DNA of 64,000 nucleotides from Sphingomicrobium arenosum (GCF_026157085.1 NZ_JANPVN010000001.1:62001-126000); one strand, 5' to 3'; positions 1-8,307 are shown, counted from the first letter of the stretch. Numbers and translations: made by a program. Notes: generated by a model not told the origin, from the letters alone.

Positions 1-363
1 CGTCTCGGTGACGATGGCGTGGATGGGAATCGAGCCGGTCGAATGGGCGAGATGCGTAAGGTCATCCTCGCTCTCGGCCTTGGGCAGGACGATGCCTTCG
101 AACGCGGCCTTGGAGAAGAGCTTGAGGTCTTCGCGATGTTCGGGCGCGAACATCGGGTTGATGCGGACCCACCAGCGCGGGCCGCCATCGCGGGGGCCGA
201 GTTCCTTCAACAGGTCGCGGGCGTAGCTCTTGGCGGCAGGGGCGACGCTGTCCTCAAGATCGAAGATGATCGCGTCGGCTTCGCTGTCGAGCGCCTTGGC
301 GACCTTCTTTTCGCTGTCGGCAGGAACGAACAGCCAGCTGCGCGGCGGGGGGAGATCGGTCAT
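1..363 (-). CDS. CitE/HpcH-HpaI family CoA-ester lyase (partial, 3' end outside window)
   Basis: The first 121 codons of a lyase of the HpcH/HpaI aldolase (CitE, malyl-CoA lyase) superfamily are present; the rest lies beyond position 1. The N-terminus reads MTDLPPPRSWLFVPADSEKK, followed by the family signature AIIFDLEDSVAP, where the acidic residues help bind Mg2+, and by RWWVRINP, whose Arg contacts the CoA-ester carboxylate. The family cleaves or forms beta-hydroxyacyl-CoA esters such as citramalyl-CoA or malyl-CoA. The ATG directly abuts the TAA of the upstream MaoC gene with no spacer, so the two are probably translated together. Pairing with a MaoC hydratase suggests a shared acyl-CoA pathway. 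The substrate cannot be decided from this fragment. Confidence 0.9.
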   Translation of the reverse strand, partial: MTDLPPPRSWLFVPADSEKKVAKALDSEADAIIFDLEDSVAPAAKSYARDLLKELGPRDGGPRWWVRINPMFAPEHREDLKLFSKAAFEGIVLPKAESEDDLTHLAHSTGSIPIHAIVTET

Positions 364-813
364 TTACGCGAACTTCTTGAGGAGCGCGGAACGCTTGAAG
401 GACAAGACGAGCTCATCGCGCTGGTTGAAGGCGCGATGTTCCCAGGTGACGATGCCCGCACCGGGGCGCGACTTTGATTCGCGCAGGGCAAGGCATTCGC
501 TTTCGATGCGCAGCGTGTCGCCGACGAAGACGGGTTTGGGGAATTTCAGTTCGTCATAGCCGAGATTGGCGACGAGCGTGCTTAAGGTGGTCTCTCCCAC
601 CGAAATGCCGACCGCGAGGCTGAAGGTGAAGCAGCTGTTGACGAGCGGTTTGCCGAATTCGGTGTCGGCGGCGGCCTCGTGATCGAGGTGCAGCGGCTGC
701 GGATTGTGGGTGAGGGTGGTGATGAGGAGATTGTCGGTCTCGGTCACCGTGCGCGTGATGGGATGCGCGACGACGTCGCCCACCGACCATTGATCGAAAA
801 ATCGTCCTGCCAT
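364..813 (-). CDS. MaoC-like hot-dog dehydratase/hydratase
   Basis: A 149-residue single-domain MaoC family protein, the usual length for a one-domain R-hydratase. MaoC enzymes add or remove water on 2-enoyl-CoA substrates. The hot-dog signature is visible around residues 35-60: [18 protein letters not shown] followed by [12 protein letters not shown], with the Asp/His catalytic area in the first part. It lies in a minus-strand run between a small unknown protein (18 bp upstream) and the CitE-like lyase (0 bp downstream). The neighbouring lyase suggests a hydroxyacyl-CoA pair such as mesaconyl/citramalyl chemistry; this is inference. The ATG at 813 is used because it gives the canonical start and keeps the short operon spacing. 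Confidence 0.9.
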   Translation of the reverse strand: MAGRFFDQWSVGDVVAHPITRTVTETDNLLITTLTHNPQPLHLDHEAAADTEFGKPLVNSCFTFSLAVGISVGETTLSTLVANLGYDELKFPKPVFVGDTLRIESECLALRESKSRPGAGIVTWEHRAFNQRDELVLSFKRSALLKKFA

Positions 814-831
814 GGAAGAAGGGCCTAGGGG

Positions 832-1137
832 CTAGGCAGCCTTCTCGCAAGCGGCTGCGGCGCGGCGCTCGGAATCGAGGGCGGCGGGCAGGAGCTTCAT
901 CTTGAGATCGTGCATACCGATGCCATCGACGGTGCCCTTGCGGTCGGTCGAGCGCACGACATTGGCGATATGGCCGAGAATCTGCATCACGATGTCGATC
1001 GTCTGCAGGCTCGTGCAATGCTTTGTAATGACGTCGAGATCGGCGGCGAGGTCATCGCCCATGATCTCGAGAAGCTTGCGCGCTTCCTCGATTTCGTGGG
1101 CAAGGCTCTGGTCGAGCATGTCGGGCGTACGGTTCAT
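832..1137 (-). CDS. Small conserved-looking protein of unknown function
   Basis: A 101-residue protein beginning MNRTPDMLDQSLAHEIEEAR. It looks soluble and mostly helical, with no signal peptide or membrane segment. I do not recognise the family. The reading frame stays open far upstream, but that part is the shadow of the AceE-like gene, so the first ATG after that gene's stop is taken as the start; a second ATG seven codons later is possible. No strong ribosome binding site precedes it. It sits 31 bp after the AceE-like gene and 18 bp before the MaoC gene on the same strand, so it is probably a member of that operon. Confidence 0.7.
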   Translation of the reverse strand: MNRTPDMLDQSLAHEIEEARKLLEIMGDDLAADLDVITKHCTSLQTIDIVMQILGHIANVVRSTDRKGTVDGIGMHDLKMKLLPAALDSERRAAAACEKAA

Positions 1138-1168
1138 GAGAATCGCGATTAAGCCGAGAGGGTTAAGA

Positions 1169-3478
1169 TCAAGTGAGGAGAATCTCGGCCATCGCCTCGG
1201 TGATCGCTTTTCCGTCGAGCCGGTAGGTAGCGTAGAGATCGGCGAGGTTGCCGGTCTGGCCAAAACGCTCGACGCCCAGCGGGGCGACACGCTGGCCGAG
1301 GACGCCGCCGAGCCAGGACAGCGAAGCGGGCGCGGCATCGCACAGGGTGACAAGGCCGGCACGCTGGTCGAGGCGCGACAGAAGCGTCTCGATGTGGCTC
1401 GGGGTGCGGGAGCCCTGCCAGCGGGCGGCCTGCGCCGCTGTCCAGCCGCGGTGGAGGAGGTCGGGCGAGGTGACGGCGAGGAGGCCGAGGCCGGGGATGT
1501 CGGCGGACAGTTCCTCATGAGCGGCGAGCGCTTCGGGCATCAGCGCGCCCATGGCGATGATGGCGGCCTCGGCGCCGTCCGCGGGCTCGCGCAGCCAATA
1601 GGCGCCTTGGAGCGCACCGTCTTTCCAGTCGTCATCGGCGCGCGCGACCTGTTCGACCGGGCGGGTGGAGAGGCGGAGATAGGTGCTTTCGCCATCGGGG
1701 TCGTCGATGAGGCGGAAGGCGTGCTCCATCATCGCGGCAAGTTCGTCGGCGAAGGCGGGTTCGTAATGACGGAGGCCGGGCTGGCCCATGGCGATCAGCG
1801 GCGGGTTGATCGACTGGTGCGCGCCGCCCTCGGGGCCCAGCGTCAGGCCCGACGGCGTGGCGACGAGCAGGAAGCGGGCGTCCTGATAGCAGCCGTAGTT
1901 GAGGCTATCGAGGCCGCGCGCGATGAAAGGGTCGTAGAGCGTGCCGATGGGGAACAGGCGCTCGTGCCAATGATCGCCGGTGAGACCGGCGGCGGCGAGC
2001 ATGAGGAAGAGGTTGGATTCGGCGATGCCGAGCTCGATATGCTGCCCCTGGTCGGTGGCACCCCATTTCTGCGCGCTGGGGATCTTGGCCTTGGCGAAAA
2101 CGTCTTCCATCTCGCGGCGCTTGAACAGGCCGCGGCTGTTCACCCAGGCCCCGAGGTTGGTCGAGACGGTGACGTCGGGCGAGGTGGTGACGATCCGGTC
2201 GGCGAGCTCCCCGCCTGCCTTAGACAGGTCCATGAGGATGCGGCCAAAGGCGGCCTGCGTCGATTGCTCCTCGCCCTCGGGGGCGGGAAGGGTGGGGATG
2301 GGGACCGAGCCGAAACTACGCGGGCGCTTGTCGCGCTTGATGCGGGCGGCCTCGAGCAGTGCTTCGACCTTGGGGGCCATATTGTCGGACAGGCCTGCAA
2401 GCGGGGCCCATTCCTCACCTTCGGCGATGCCGAGATCATCGCGCCACGCCTGGATCTGCGTCGGGTTCATCAGCCCAGCGTGATTGTCCTTGTGCCCTGC
2501 GAAAGGCAGGCCGAAGCCTTTCACGGTCCAGGCGATGAAGAAGGTCGGCACGTCGTCCTTCTTAGCCTCGGCAAAGGCATGAGTGAGCGTTTCCATGCAA
2601 TGGCCGCCGAGGTCGGTCATCAATTCGCCGAGCTGCTCGTCGTCCTCGTGCGCGGCGAGGAAGGCCGTGGCTTTCTTGCCAAGATCATCGGACAGGCGCT
2701 GGCGCCACGCCGCGCCGCCCTGATAATGGAGCGCGGCGAAGTCGGCGTTGGGGAGCGCTTCGAGCCAGTCGCGCACCGCCTTGCCGCCCTTGGCACCGAG
2801 CGCCTCGGTCAGCTTCTTGCCGAAACGCAATTCGACGGTGCGCCAGCCGCAGGCGGAAAAAATGTCGTCGAACCGCTCGAACATCCTGTCTGCGCTGGTC
2901 GCATCGAGGCTCTGGCGGTTGTAATCGACGATCCACCACAGGTTGCGGACGTCATGCTTGGCGCCCTCGATGATGGCCTCGTAGATATTGCCCTCGTCGA
3001 GTTCGGCATCGCCGATCAGCGCGATGAAGCGGCCCTTGTCGGCCTCGGCAAGGCGGCCATGGGCGACGAGATAATCCTGCATCAGGCTGGAGAAGAGGGT
3101 GATCGCGACGCCGAGGCCCACGCTGCCCGTCGAAAAGTCGACGGGGATGACGTCTTTGGTGCGGCTGGGATAGCTTTGCGCGCCGCCGAGGCCACGGAAA
3201 TTCTCGAGTTTCTCGCGGCTCTGCGAGCCCAAGAGATAGTGGATGGCGTGGAGGATGGGGCCGGCGTGCGGCTTGACCGCGATCCGGTCGTTCTCGTCCA
3301 TGGCGTCGAAATAGAGCGCGGCCATGATGGCGCTGATCGAGGCCGAGCTGGCCTGGTGCCCGCCGACCTTCACCCCGTCCGCCTTGGGGCGGATGTGATT
3401 GGCGTGGTGAATGGTCCAGCTGGCAAGCCAGCGCAGGCGCTCGTCGAGCGCGGCCAAGGCGGCGGTGTCGATGCTCAT
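1169..3478 (-). CDS. AceE/transketolase-like thiamine diphosphate enzyme
   Basis: A 769-residue protein resembling the homodimeric pyruvate dehydrogenase E1 (AceE) but shorter than the usual roughly 890 residues. The N-terminal half has the transketolase-type entry HHANHIRPKADGVKVGGHQA and the thiamine diphosphate/Mg motif GDAELDEGNIYEAI followed by DYNRQSLD. The middle has GLPFAGHKDNHAGLMNP, and the C-terminal half carries the pyrimidine-binding domain (QHIELGIAESNLFLM). No E2 or E3 gene adjoins it, and the branched-chain complex at 8.3-11.9 kb has its own alpha/beta E1. It may therefore act as a separate 2-oxoacid decarboxylase/transketolase. The start is the ATG at 3478, ten bases after the antiporter stop; a longer frame would invade that gene. 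Confidence 0.88.
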   Translation of the reverse strand: MSIDTAALAALDERLRWLASWTIHHANHIRPKADGVKVGGHQASSASISAIMAALYFDAMDENDRIAVKPHAGPILHAIHYLLGSQSREKLENFRGLGGAQSYPSRTKDVIPVDFSTGSVGLGVAITLFSSLMQDYLVAHGRLAEADKGRFIALIGDAELDEGNIYEAIIEGAKHDVRNLWWIVDYNRQSLDATSADRMFERFDDIFSACGWRTVELRFGKKLTEALGAKGGKAVRDWLEALPNADFAALHYQGGAAWRQRLSDDLGKKATAFLAAHEDDEQLGELMTDLGGHCMETLTHAFAEAKKDDVPTFFIAWTVKGFGLPFAGHKDNHAGLMNPTQIQAWRDDLGIAEGEEWAPLAGLSDNMAPKVEALLEAARIKRDKRPRSFGSVPIPTLPAPEGEEQSTQAAFGRILMDLSKAGGELADRIVTTSPDVTVSTNLGAWVNSRGLFKRREMEDVFAKAKIPSAQKWGATDQGQHIELGIAESNLFLMLAAAGLTGDHWHERLFPIGTLYDPFIARGLDSLNYGCYQDARFLLVATPSGLTLGPEGGAHQSINPPLIAMGQPGLRHYEPAFADELAAMMEHAFRLIDDPDGESTYLRLSTRPVEQVARADDDWKDGALQGAYWLREPADGAEAAIIAMGALMPEALAAHEELSADIPGLGLLAVTSPDLLHRGWTAAQAARWQGSRTPSHIETLLSRLDQRAGLVTLCDAAPASLSWLGGVLGQRVAPLGVERFGQTGNLADLYATYRLDGKAITEAMAEILLT

Positions 3479-3488
3479 GGTAAGCGGC

Positions 3489-4454
3489 TTAGCCGCCAGC
3501 AGCGCCCATGGCCAGCCAGCCGACATAGGCGGCATAAGCGGCGAGGAAGGCGGCGCCTTCCCAGCGTTTGATGGTCCAGCCGGTGCGCAGGAAGAGCATG
3601 AGCAAGCCGGTGGTGCCGAGCAACATCCAGATGTCGAAGGCGGCGATCTGCGGCGGCACGGCGAGGGGCTGGATGACGGCGGTGATGCCGAGAATGCCGA
3701 AGACGTTGTAAATGCAGCTGCCGACGATATTGCCGAGCGCGACGTCGGGCTCCTTCTTCATGGCGGCGGCAGCGCAGGCGACCAGTTCGGGCAGGCTCGT
3801 GCCGGCGGCGACGATGGTGAGGCCGATGACGGCCTCCGATACGCCCCAGCCGCGGGCGATGGCGGTAGCTCCGTCGATCAGGAATTGGGCGCCGAACACG
3901 ACGCCGGCGATGCCGCCTGCCGCCATGACAAGAAGGAGGAACGTGCCCGAGCGGGCCTGGGGTTTCTGGCCCTCGGCCTTTTCATGGCGCGCGCTTTCCT
4001 CATCCGCGACGCGGCGGTCGGTGAGATAGGCGGTGAGGATATAGGCGATCAGCAGCGCGACGAGGAGCAGGCCGAAACCACGCCCGAAGCCGCCGATGAA
4101 GGCGCCGACGACGATCATGATCGCGGCAAGGCTCATCGCCGCCCCGTCGCGATAGAAGGCGCGCGGCAGGATCGGGATGTGGGTGATGATCGCGGACAGG
4201 CCGAGGATCAGGAGGATGTTGGCGATGTTCGAGCCGATGACATTGCCGACCGCCATGTCTGGGACGCCCGACAAGGCGGCCTGGATGCTGGTCATCAATT
4301 CGGGCGCCGACGTGCCGAAGCCGACGATGGTGAGACCCGCGAGCAGCGGCGAGATACCGAGCTTGCGCGCAAGGCCGACAGTACCGCGAACGAGGAATTC
4401 GCCGCCGGCGGCGAGGAGGAGAAGACCAAGGAGGATGGCGAGCCAGCTGGGCAT
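3489..4454 (-). CDS. CaCA-family calcium/sodium antiporter (YrbG-like)
   Basis: A 321-residue inner-membrane protein with about ten hydrophobic helices. It shows both inverted alpha-repeats of the CaCA superfamily. The first has GFGTSAPELMTS and GNVIGSNIANILLILG; the second has AAGTSLPELVACAAAAMK and GNIVGSCIYNVFGILG. The conserved acidic residues in the two SAPE/SLPE motifs form the cation site. Members exchange Ca2+ (or another cation) for Na+ or H+; the ion cannot be told from sequence. Its length fits the YrbG group. It lies 10 bp upstream of the AceE-like gene on the same strand, which suggests co-transcription although no functional link is obvious. Confidence 0.95.
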   Translation of the reverse strand: MPSWLAILLGLLLLAAGGEFLVRGTVGLARKLGISPLLAGLTIVGFGTSAPELMTSIQAALSGVPDMAVGNVIGSNIANILLILGLSAIITHIPILPRAFYRDGAAMSLAAIMIVVGAFIGGFGRGFGLLLVALLIAYILTAYLTDRRVADEESARHEKAEGQKPQARSGTFLLLVMAAGGIAGVVFGAQFLIDGATAIARGWGVSEAVIGLTIVAAGTSLPELVACAAAAMKKEPDVALGNIVGSCIYNVFGILGITAVIQPLAVPPQIAAFDIWMLLGTTGLLMLFLRTGWTIKRWEGAAFLAAYAAYVGWLAMGAAGG

Positions 4455-4528
4455 GATGCGGGGCTAGCGGGGTGGCCGTGCTTTACAAGTCTTTTCGAAC
4501 GGCGCGCGCAAGAAGGCAGGCAGCCGGC

Positions 4529-5677
4529 TCAGGCGGTCTTCTGGGCGGCGCCGCGCTCGAATTCGTTGGTGCCGAAGATGCACACCGCGTTGCGGCCCAT
4601 GTTCTTGGCGCGGTAGAGCGCGCGGTCGGCCTCGGCATAGCTGGTGTCGAGCGGGCGCCGGCGGAAATAGGGGGCCACGCCGAAACTGGCGCTGAGCCGC
4701 TGGTCGGGCGCGAAGCTGCTATGGCGGACCGCGGCGAAGGCGGCGCGCAGGGATTCGGCGACCTCGGCCGCGCGAGCCAGCGAATAGCCGGGCAGGGCGA
4801 TGGCGAACTCCTCGCCGCCGAACCGTCCGGCGACGGGGGCCGCGGCGTTCAGGAGCTCGGCAAAAAGGCGGATGACATCGTCGCCGACACCATGGCCGTG
4901 GCGATCGTTGACAGCCTTGAAGAAGTCGATGTCGGTGAGGACGATGGCGCCGAAGCCGGGTTGGTGGTCGCGCACATTGTCGGAAAAAGCGCGGCGGGTG
5001 AGGAGGCCAGTCAGTTCGTCATGTTGCGACTGGTGGCGGTAGATGCCGAGTTGGCGCTGGATGACCGCGGCGATGATGAAGCCGGTGACGGCCGGCACCG
5101 CGAAGCTGGTGGTGACGAGGAGGAAGCCTTGCAACCAGTCGGCGTCGAACAGCGGATAGGCGCGGCCGGCGTCGAGCAGGGTCGGGAAAAAGGGCAGGCG
5201 GACGAGCGCGGTCAGCGTCATCACGCCCATGGAGACGAGCAGCCCGGTGCGGATGCGCCCCGGCTTGGCGCGGCAAAGAAAACGGATGCCGTCGAGATAG
5301 ACGATAACCTGCGCGGTGATGGCGGGGAGATATTCGACGCGGATCGACGCGCCGAGGAGGAGGAGGCCGAGCGAGGCGGCGATGGCGGCGAAGAGCAGGC
5401 GCAGCATCCACGGCGGCGAGTGCTCACCGCCGAGCGCGAGGCGGATCGCCTGCACCACCCCCCAGATGACCAGCGGGTCGATGATGTAGAGGGCCGCGCG
5501 CGTCCACGGCCCGTCGCCGCCGGCATCGAACAACCAAGTCGCGACACCGCCGAACAAGAGGGCGCTCGCCAGATAGCTGGTCGCGGCATGGCGCTCGGCG
5601 CCGATGCGCACGAACATCACGATCGCGGCGAGACCCGCGACGAGAAACAGCATGAGGGTGTAAAGACTGACTTGCAC
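4529..5677 (-). CDS. Membrane-anchored GGDEF diguanylate cyclase
   Basis: A 382-residue protein with about seven N-terminal membrane helices (residues 5-225) and a C-terminal GGDEF domain (about 225-375). It would make cyclic di-GMP from two GTP. The domain starts at HDELTGLLTRRAF, has the metal-binding TDIDFFKAVNDRHGHGVGD, and an active-site loop GRFGGEEF, which is a catalytically competent variant. The product-inhibition I-site (RxxD just before the loop) is absent: AAAP stands there. The membrane part lacks a recognisable ligand domain. It is flanked by the HxlR gene upstream (76 bp) and the antiporter downstream (74 bp), both on the same strand. Confidence 0.93.
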   Translation of the reverse strand: MQVSLYTLMLFLVAGLAAIVMFVRIGAERHAATSYLASALLFGGVATWLFDAGGDGPWTRAALYIIDPLVIWGVVQAIRLALGGEHSPPWMLRLLFAAIAASLGLLLLGASIRVEYLPAITAQVIVYLDGIRFLCRAKPGRIRTGLLVSMGVMTLTALVRLPFFPTLLDAGRAYPLFDADWLQGFLLVTTSFAVPAVTGFIIAAVIQRQLGIYRHQSQHDELTGLLTRRAFSDNVRDHQPGFGAIVLTDIDFFKAVNDRHGHGVGDDVIRLFAELLNAAAPVAGRFGGEEFAIALPGYSLARAAEVAESLRAAFAAVRHSSFAPDQRLSASFGVAPYFRRRPLDTSYAEADRALYRAKNMGRNAVCIFGTNEFERGAAQKTA

Positions 5678-5753
5678 CGGAACGGCTTAACGACGGCTTT
5701 AACGTTCGAAAAGTCGAAAAAATCACCATTCTTGGTTAATATCGCGGTGGCGA

Positions 5754-6158
5754 TCAGCGGTCCTCGGCGGCGTCGTAGCGCTCCTGTGCGGCGCGAATGC
5801 ATCCGATATGGTCGATCGCCCAATCGCCGAGTGCCTTCACGGGGCCGGTGAGCGAGCGGCCGAGTTCGGTGAGATCGTAATCGACCCGGGGCGGAATGGA
5901 GGGGGTGACGGCGCGATTGACGAGGCCGTCGCGCTCGAGGCCACGCAGGGACCGGGTCAGCATGCGCTGCGAGATGCCGTCCACCTCGCGCTTCAATTCG
6001 TTGAAGCGGCGGCTGCCGGTGGCCAACACCATGACGATCAGCATCGACCATTTGTCGCCGACACGGTTGAGGACGGGGGCGACATTCTTGCAGCCCGCGA
6101 GATGGAGATGTTCGAGCTCGGGCTCGTCGGCTTCGACTTGTCGCGTGGTCACATCCAT
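5754..6158 (-). CDS. HxlR-family transcriptional regulator
   Basis: A 134-residue winged-helix regulator of the HxlR (YodB/HypR-like) family. Family hallmarks are visible: CKNVAPVLNRVGDKW with an N-terminal Cys near residue 23, RRFNELKREVDGISQRMLTR for the recognition region, and a wing RAVTPSIPPRVDYDLTELG. In this family the conserved N-terminal cysteine often senses quinones, diamide or other electrophiles. The gene is transcribed divergently from the azoreductase gene 97 bp away, a common arrangement in which the regulator represses the reductase until its cysteine is modified. An inverted repeat in the shared intergenic region is a candidate operator. Confidence 0.93.
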   Translation of the reverse strand: MDVTTRQVEADEPELEHLHLAGCKNVAPVLNRVGDKWSMLIVMVLATGSRRFNELKREVDGISQRMLTRSLRGLERDGLVNRAVTPSIPPRVDYDLTELGRSLTGPVKALGDWAIDHIGCIRAAQERYDAAEDR

Positions 6159-6217
6159 GTGCCTTATCCCCAGAAATGTGCCGTCTTGCGGGCGGAACCC
6201 ACAGGCACGATATGCGT

Positions 6218-6240
6218 CTTGGTATCAAACAGGAACCAAG
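6218..6240. promoter_or_regulatory. Candidate HxlR operator between regulator and azoreductase
   Basis: A perfect 6-bp inverted repeat, CTTGGT (6218-6223) and ACCAAG (6235-6240), separated by 11 bp. It lies 14 bp before the azoreductase start and inside the divergent HxlR/azoreductase region. HxlR proteins bind as dimers to short dyads near the promoter of the gene they repress, so position and symmetry fit, but no binding site of this exact protein is known to me. Confidence 0.5.
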
Positions 6241-6254
6241 AAAGCGAGTCCCCG

Positions 6255-6797
6255 ATGACCATTCTTCATATCGACAGTTCGACGCAAGGGCAGGCCAGCG
6301 TGACGCGTGAGCTCACGGCTTATGCGGTGGGCAAGATGGCGGGCGAGAAGGTGGATCGTCTCGATCTCGTCGCTGATCCCATCCCGCACCTCGTCGGGCG
6401 GCCTGAGGCGAATGCGTTCGTCGCGCAGCTCAAGGCCGCAGACACGATCGTCATCGGTGCCCCGACATATAATTTTTCGGTGCCGAGCCAGCTCAAGGCC
6501 TGGTTCGACCGGGTCGCGGTGGCGGGCGAGACGTTCCGCTACACCGAGAAGGGGCCCGAAGGGTTGCTGCGCGACAAGCGCGTGATCGTGATGATCGCCT
6601 CGGGCGGGGTCTATGAGGAAGGCTCGAGCTTCGAGCATAATCAGAGTTATGTCCGCGCCATCTTCCAGTTCATGGGGCTGGAGCCCGAATTCGTCATCGC
6701 CAATGGCGTTGCGATGAGCGAGGAACGCCGCGCCGAAGCGATTGCCGAGGCCAAGGCGAAGATCGACCGGATCGCCGCGAGCCGCGAATTCGCTTGA
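6255..6797 (+). CDS. azoR: FMN-dependent NADH:quinone oxidoreductase/azoreductase
   Basis: A 180-residue flavodoxin-fold reductase of the AzoR family, which reduces quinones and azo bonds with NAD(P)H and FMN. The N-terminal MTILHIDSSTQGQASVTREL contains the phosphate-binding Ser loop, APTYNFSVPSQLKAWFDRV matches the AzoR flavin-contact region, and IASGGVYEEGS is the second flavin loop. The frame is open for a further 450 bases upstream, but that stretch is antisense to the HxlR gene; the ATG at 6255 starts the recognisable fold. It is probably induced through the divergent HxlR regulator as a detoxification enzyme for electrophilic quinones. Confidence 0.93.
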   Translation: MTILHIDSSTQGQASVTRELTAYAVGKMAGEKVDRLDLVADPIPHLVGRPEANAFVAQLKAADTIVIGAPTYNFSVPSQLKAWFDRVAVAGETFRYTEKGPEGLLRDKRVIVMIASGGVYEEGSSFEHNQSYVRAIFQFMGLEPEFVIANGVAMSEERRAEAIAEAKAKIDRIAASREFA

Positions 6798-6853
6798 TCG
6801 GTCATCCGTCGAAAGCTGTTTGATTGCAGCAACACAGCAGCTAGGGCAGGGCG

Positions 6854-7537
6854 ATGTTCATTCGCCCTGCCCTGTTCGCATCGGCATTGCTGCTTGGCGG
6901 CTGCGCCTCGACCCACTCCTCGGTTCCGCATATCGGCGAGCGTCCCGCCACGGCGCGGTTCGTGTCCGAAACCGTCATCTCGCCGCGATACGCCGAAATG
7001 GTGATCCGGCTGCCTGCCGGTACTGTGCCAGTCGGGTCGGTGCGTTACGATCTGAAGGCCGTGGCCGATGCGGAAATTCACGTCTTCGTGGAAGCGGGGG
7101 CGGACCGTGTCGTAGACCGCGCCTATTGGGTACAATATGAAAGCTATCTGCCGAGCGTGCCGGGGGCGAGGTACGACTTTTCCGACAAGGGATGGCCGTT
7201 GGCCACTCTGGGAGATGCCCAACTCTACTATCGGGCGCGTTTCGGGGCGTCGGGCGACGTGCCGCCGCCGGGGTCGGAAGCCGAGAAGGTGCTCGGGCTG
7301 ATCGAGGCGGCAGGCTTTTCGATGCCTGCCGAAACGATGAGTGCCCAGTTTCACCAGGTGACGAGCGACGATGCGCGCGAGGAAGTCCTGCTGATCGTTA
7401 TCGCCGACCTCGCCGAGGCGGGACTGACCACCGAGGAGATCTTCGCTGGCGGTCGCGACGGCGAACCGATGCAGCGGTTGCATGACGCAGCGCTAGAAAT
7501 GGCGCGCGAACGCGTGGAGGTCGTTCGAAGCCGCTAG
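6854..7537 (+). CDS. Putative lipoprotein of unknown function
   Basis: A 227-residue protein with a lipoprotein signal: MFIRPALFASALLLGGCAST, a lipobox LGGC with Cys17 as the likely lipidated residue. The rest is a soluble domain rich in beta-type sequence with a helical C-terminus; I recognise no family. It follows azoR on the same strand after 56 bp. Its stop codon interlocks with that of the convergent SEDS-like gene in a shared CTAG at 7534-7537. Confidence 0.8.
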   Translation: MFIRPALFASALLLGGCASTHSSVPHIGERPATARFVSETVISPRYAEMVIRLPAGTVPVGSVRYDLKAVADAEIHVFVEAGADRVVDRAYWVQYESYLPSVPGARYDFSDKGWPLATLGDAQLYYRARFGASGDVPPPGSEAEKVLGLIEAAGFSMPAETMSAQFHQVTSDDAREEVLLIVIADLAEAGLTTEEIFAGGRDGEPMQRLHDAALEMARERVEVVRSR

Positions 7538-8307
7538 GCTTTGAATGTTGCCCTGTCTTTGGCCGGAAGCGACAGGAAAAGTCCCAGCAAGGCGCTGGCT
7601 GACAGCCCCAGCAAAGGCGTGGGGTAGGGGCCGATGAGAGAAGCAAGCAGCGCGCCGCCCCAGAAAAGCTGAAGGGAGGTCGATGTCGCATGATCCTCGG
7701 CCAGAGCCCAAGCCCCAAGAACGAGCGCTGCGCCATAAGCAAGGATCGAACCGAGCGGGAATGTCTGTAAATCGGTCAGCACATTCTCGATGAAACGCAC
7801 GGTGGTGGCGGTCTCGGTCGAGAGGTGGACGGCAAGCAGCGCCAAGGCCGCCGCGACCATCAGACGGTCCCGAAGGCGTTCGGAAGGCACGAGAATGATC
7901 AGTGCGCTGGCCAGGGCGAAGAAGGTGCCCCAGTCGGGCTGGAAGATGAGCGCGATCATCGAGACGAGGACAGCAATGGCCTGAAGCCTCGAGCGCGGCG
8001 CGTCGAGGAGCAGCGGAAGCAGGATGAGCGCGGGCTGAAGGCGGACGGGACCGATCGGCAGCCATCGGCTCGCGCCCTCGAACTCGGGCCCGGTCAACAT
8101 CGGTAAGGCGATGAGCATCGGGACGAGCAGCAGCCACGCGGCGTGGAGCGGCGGCAAGAGCCTGCGGAGCCCGAGCAGCAACCATCCGGCGGCCAGCGCA
8201 CCGCCATAGACCGCGATGCGGCCCGGCGGCGCACCGGCCAGATAGGCGCCCAGCATGGTGGCGAGGGCTGCGAGCGACAGCAGCGCGGCCGGACGCCAGT
8301 TTGTCAT
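7534..8307 (-). CDS. Short SEDS-like (FtsW/RodA-type) integral membrane protein
   Basis: A 257-residue protein that is almost entirely hydrophobic (about eight to nine helices). Two stretches resemble SEDS cell-wall polymerases: EGASRWLPIGPVRLQPA, comparable with the GA-RW...QPSE motif of FtsW/RodA, and IFQPDWGTFFALASA, comparable with their QPD-GT motif. SEDS proteins normally have ten helices and about 370 residues. The later part here is short and I do not see the large loop with the essential Asp (TDFIF-like). It may be a degenerate or repurposed member. Its ATG overlaps the stop of the E2 gene as TGATG, so it is translationally coupled to the branched-chain dehydrogenase operon. The SEDS relation is my inference from motif similarity. 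Confidence 0.8.
   Translation of the reverse strand: MTNWRPAALLSLAALATMLGAYLAGAPPGRIAVYGGALAAGWLLLGLRRLLPPLHAAWLLLVPMLIALPMLTGPEFEGASRWLPIGPVRLQPALILLPLLLDAPRSRLQAIAVLVSMIALIFQPDWGTFFALASALIILVPSERLRDRLMVAAALALLAVHLSTETATTVRFIENVLTDLQTFPLGSILAYGAALVLGAWALAEDHATSTSLQLFWGGALLASLIGPYPTPLLGLSASALLGLFLSLPAKDRATFKA

Noticed and set aside
902..3571. A long plus-strand frame (889 codons) opposite the AceE-like gene
   Set aside because: It has no protein-like features and exists because high-GC codon bias leaves the antisense strand free of stops; the minus-strand protein is clearly conserved.
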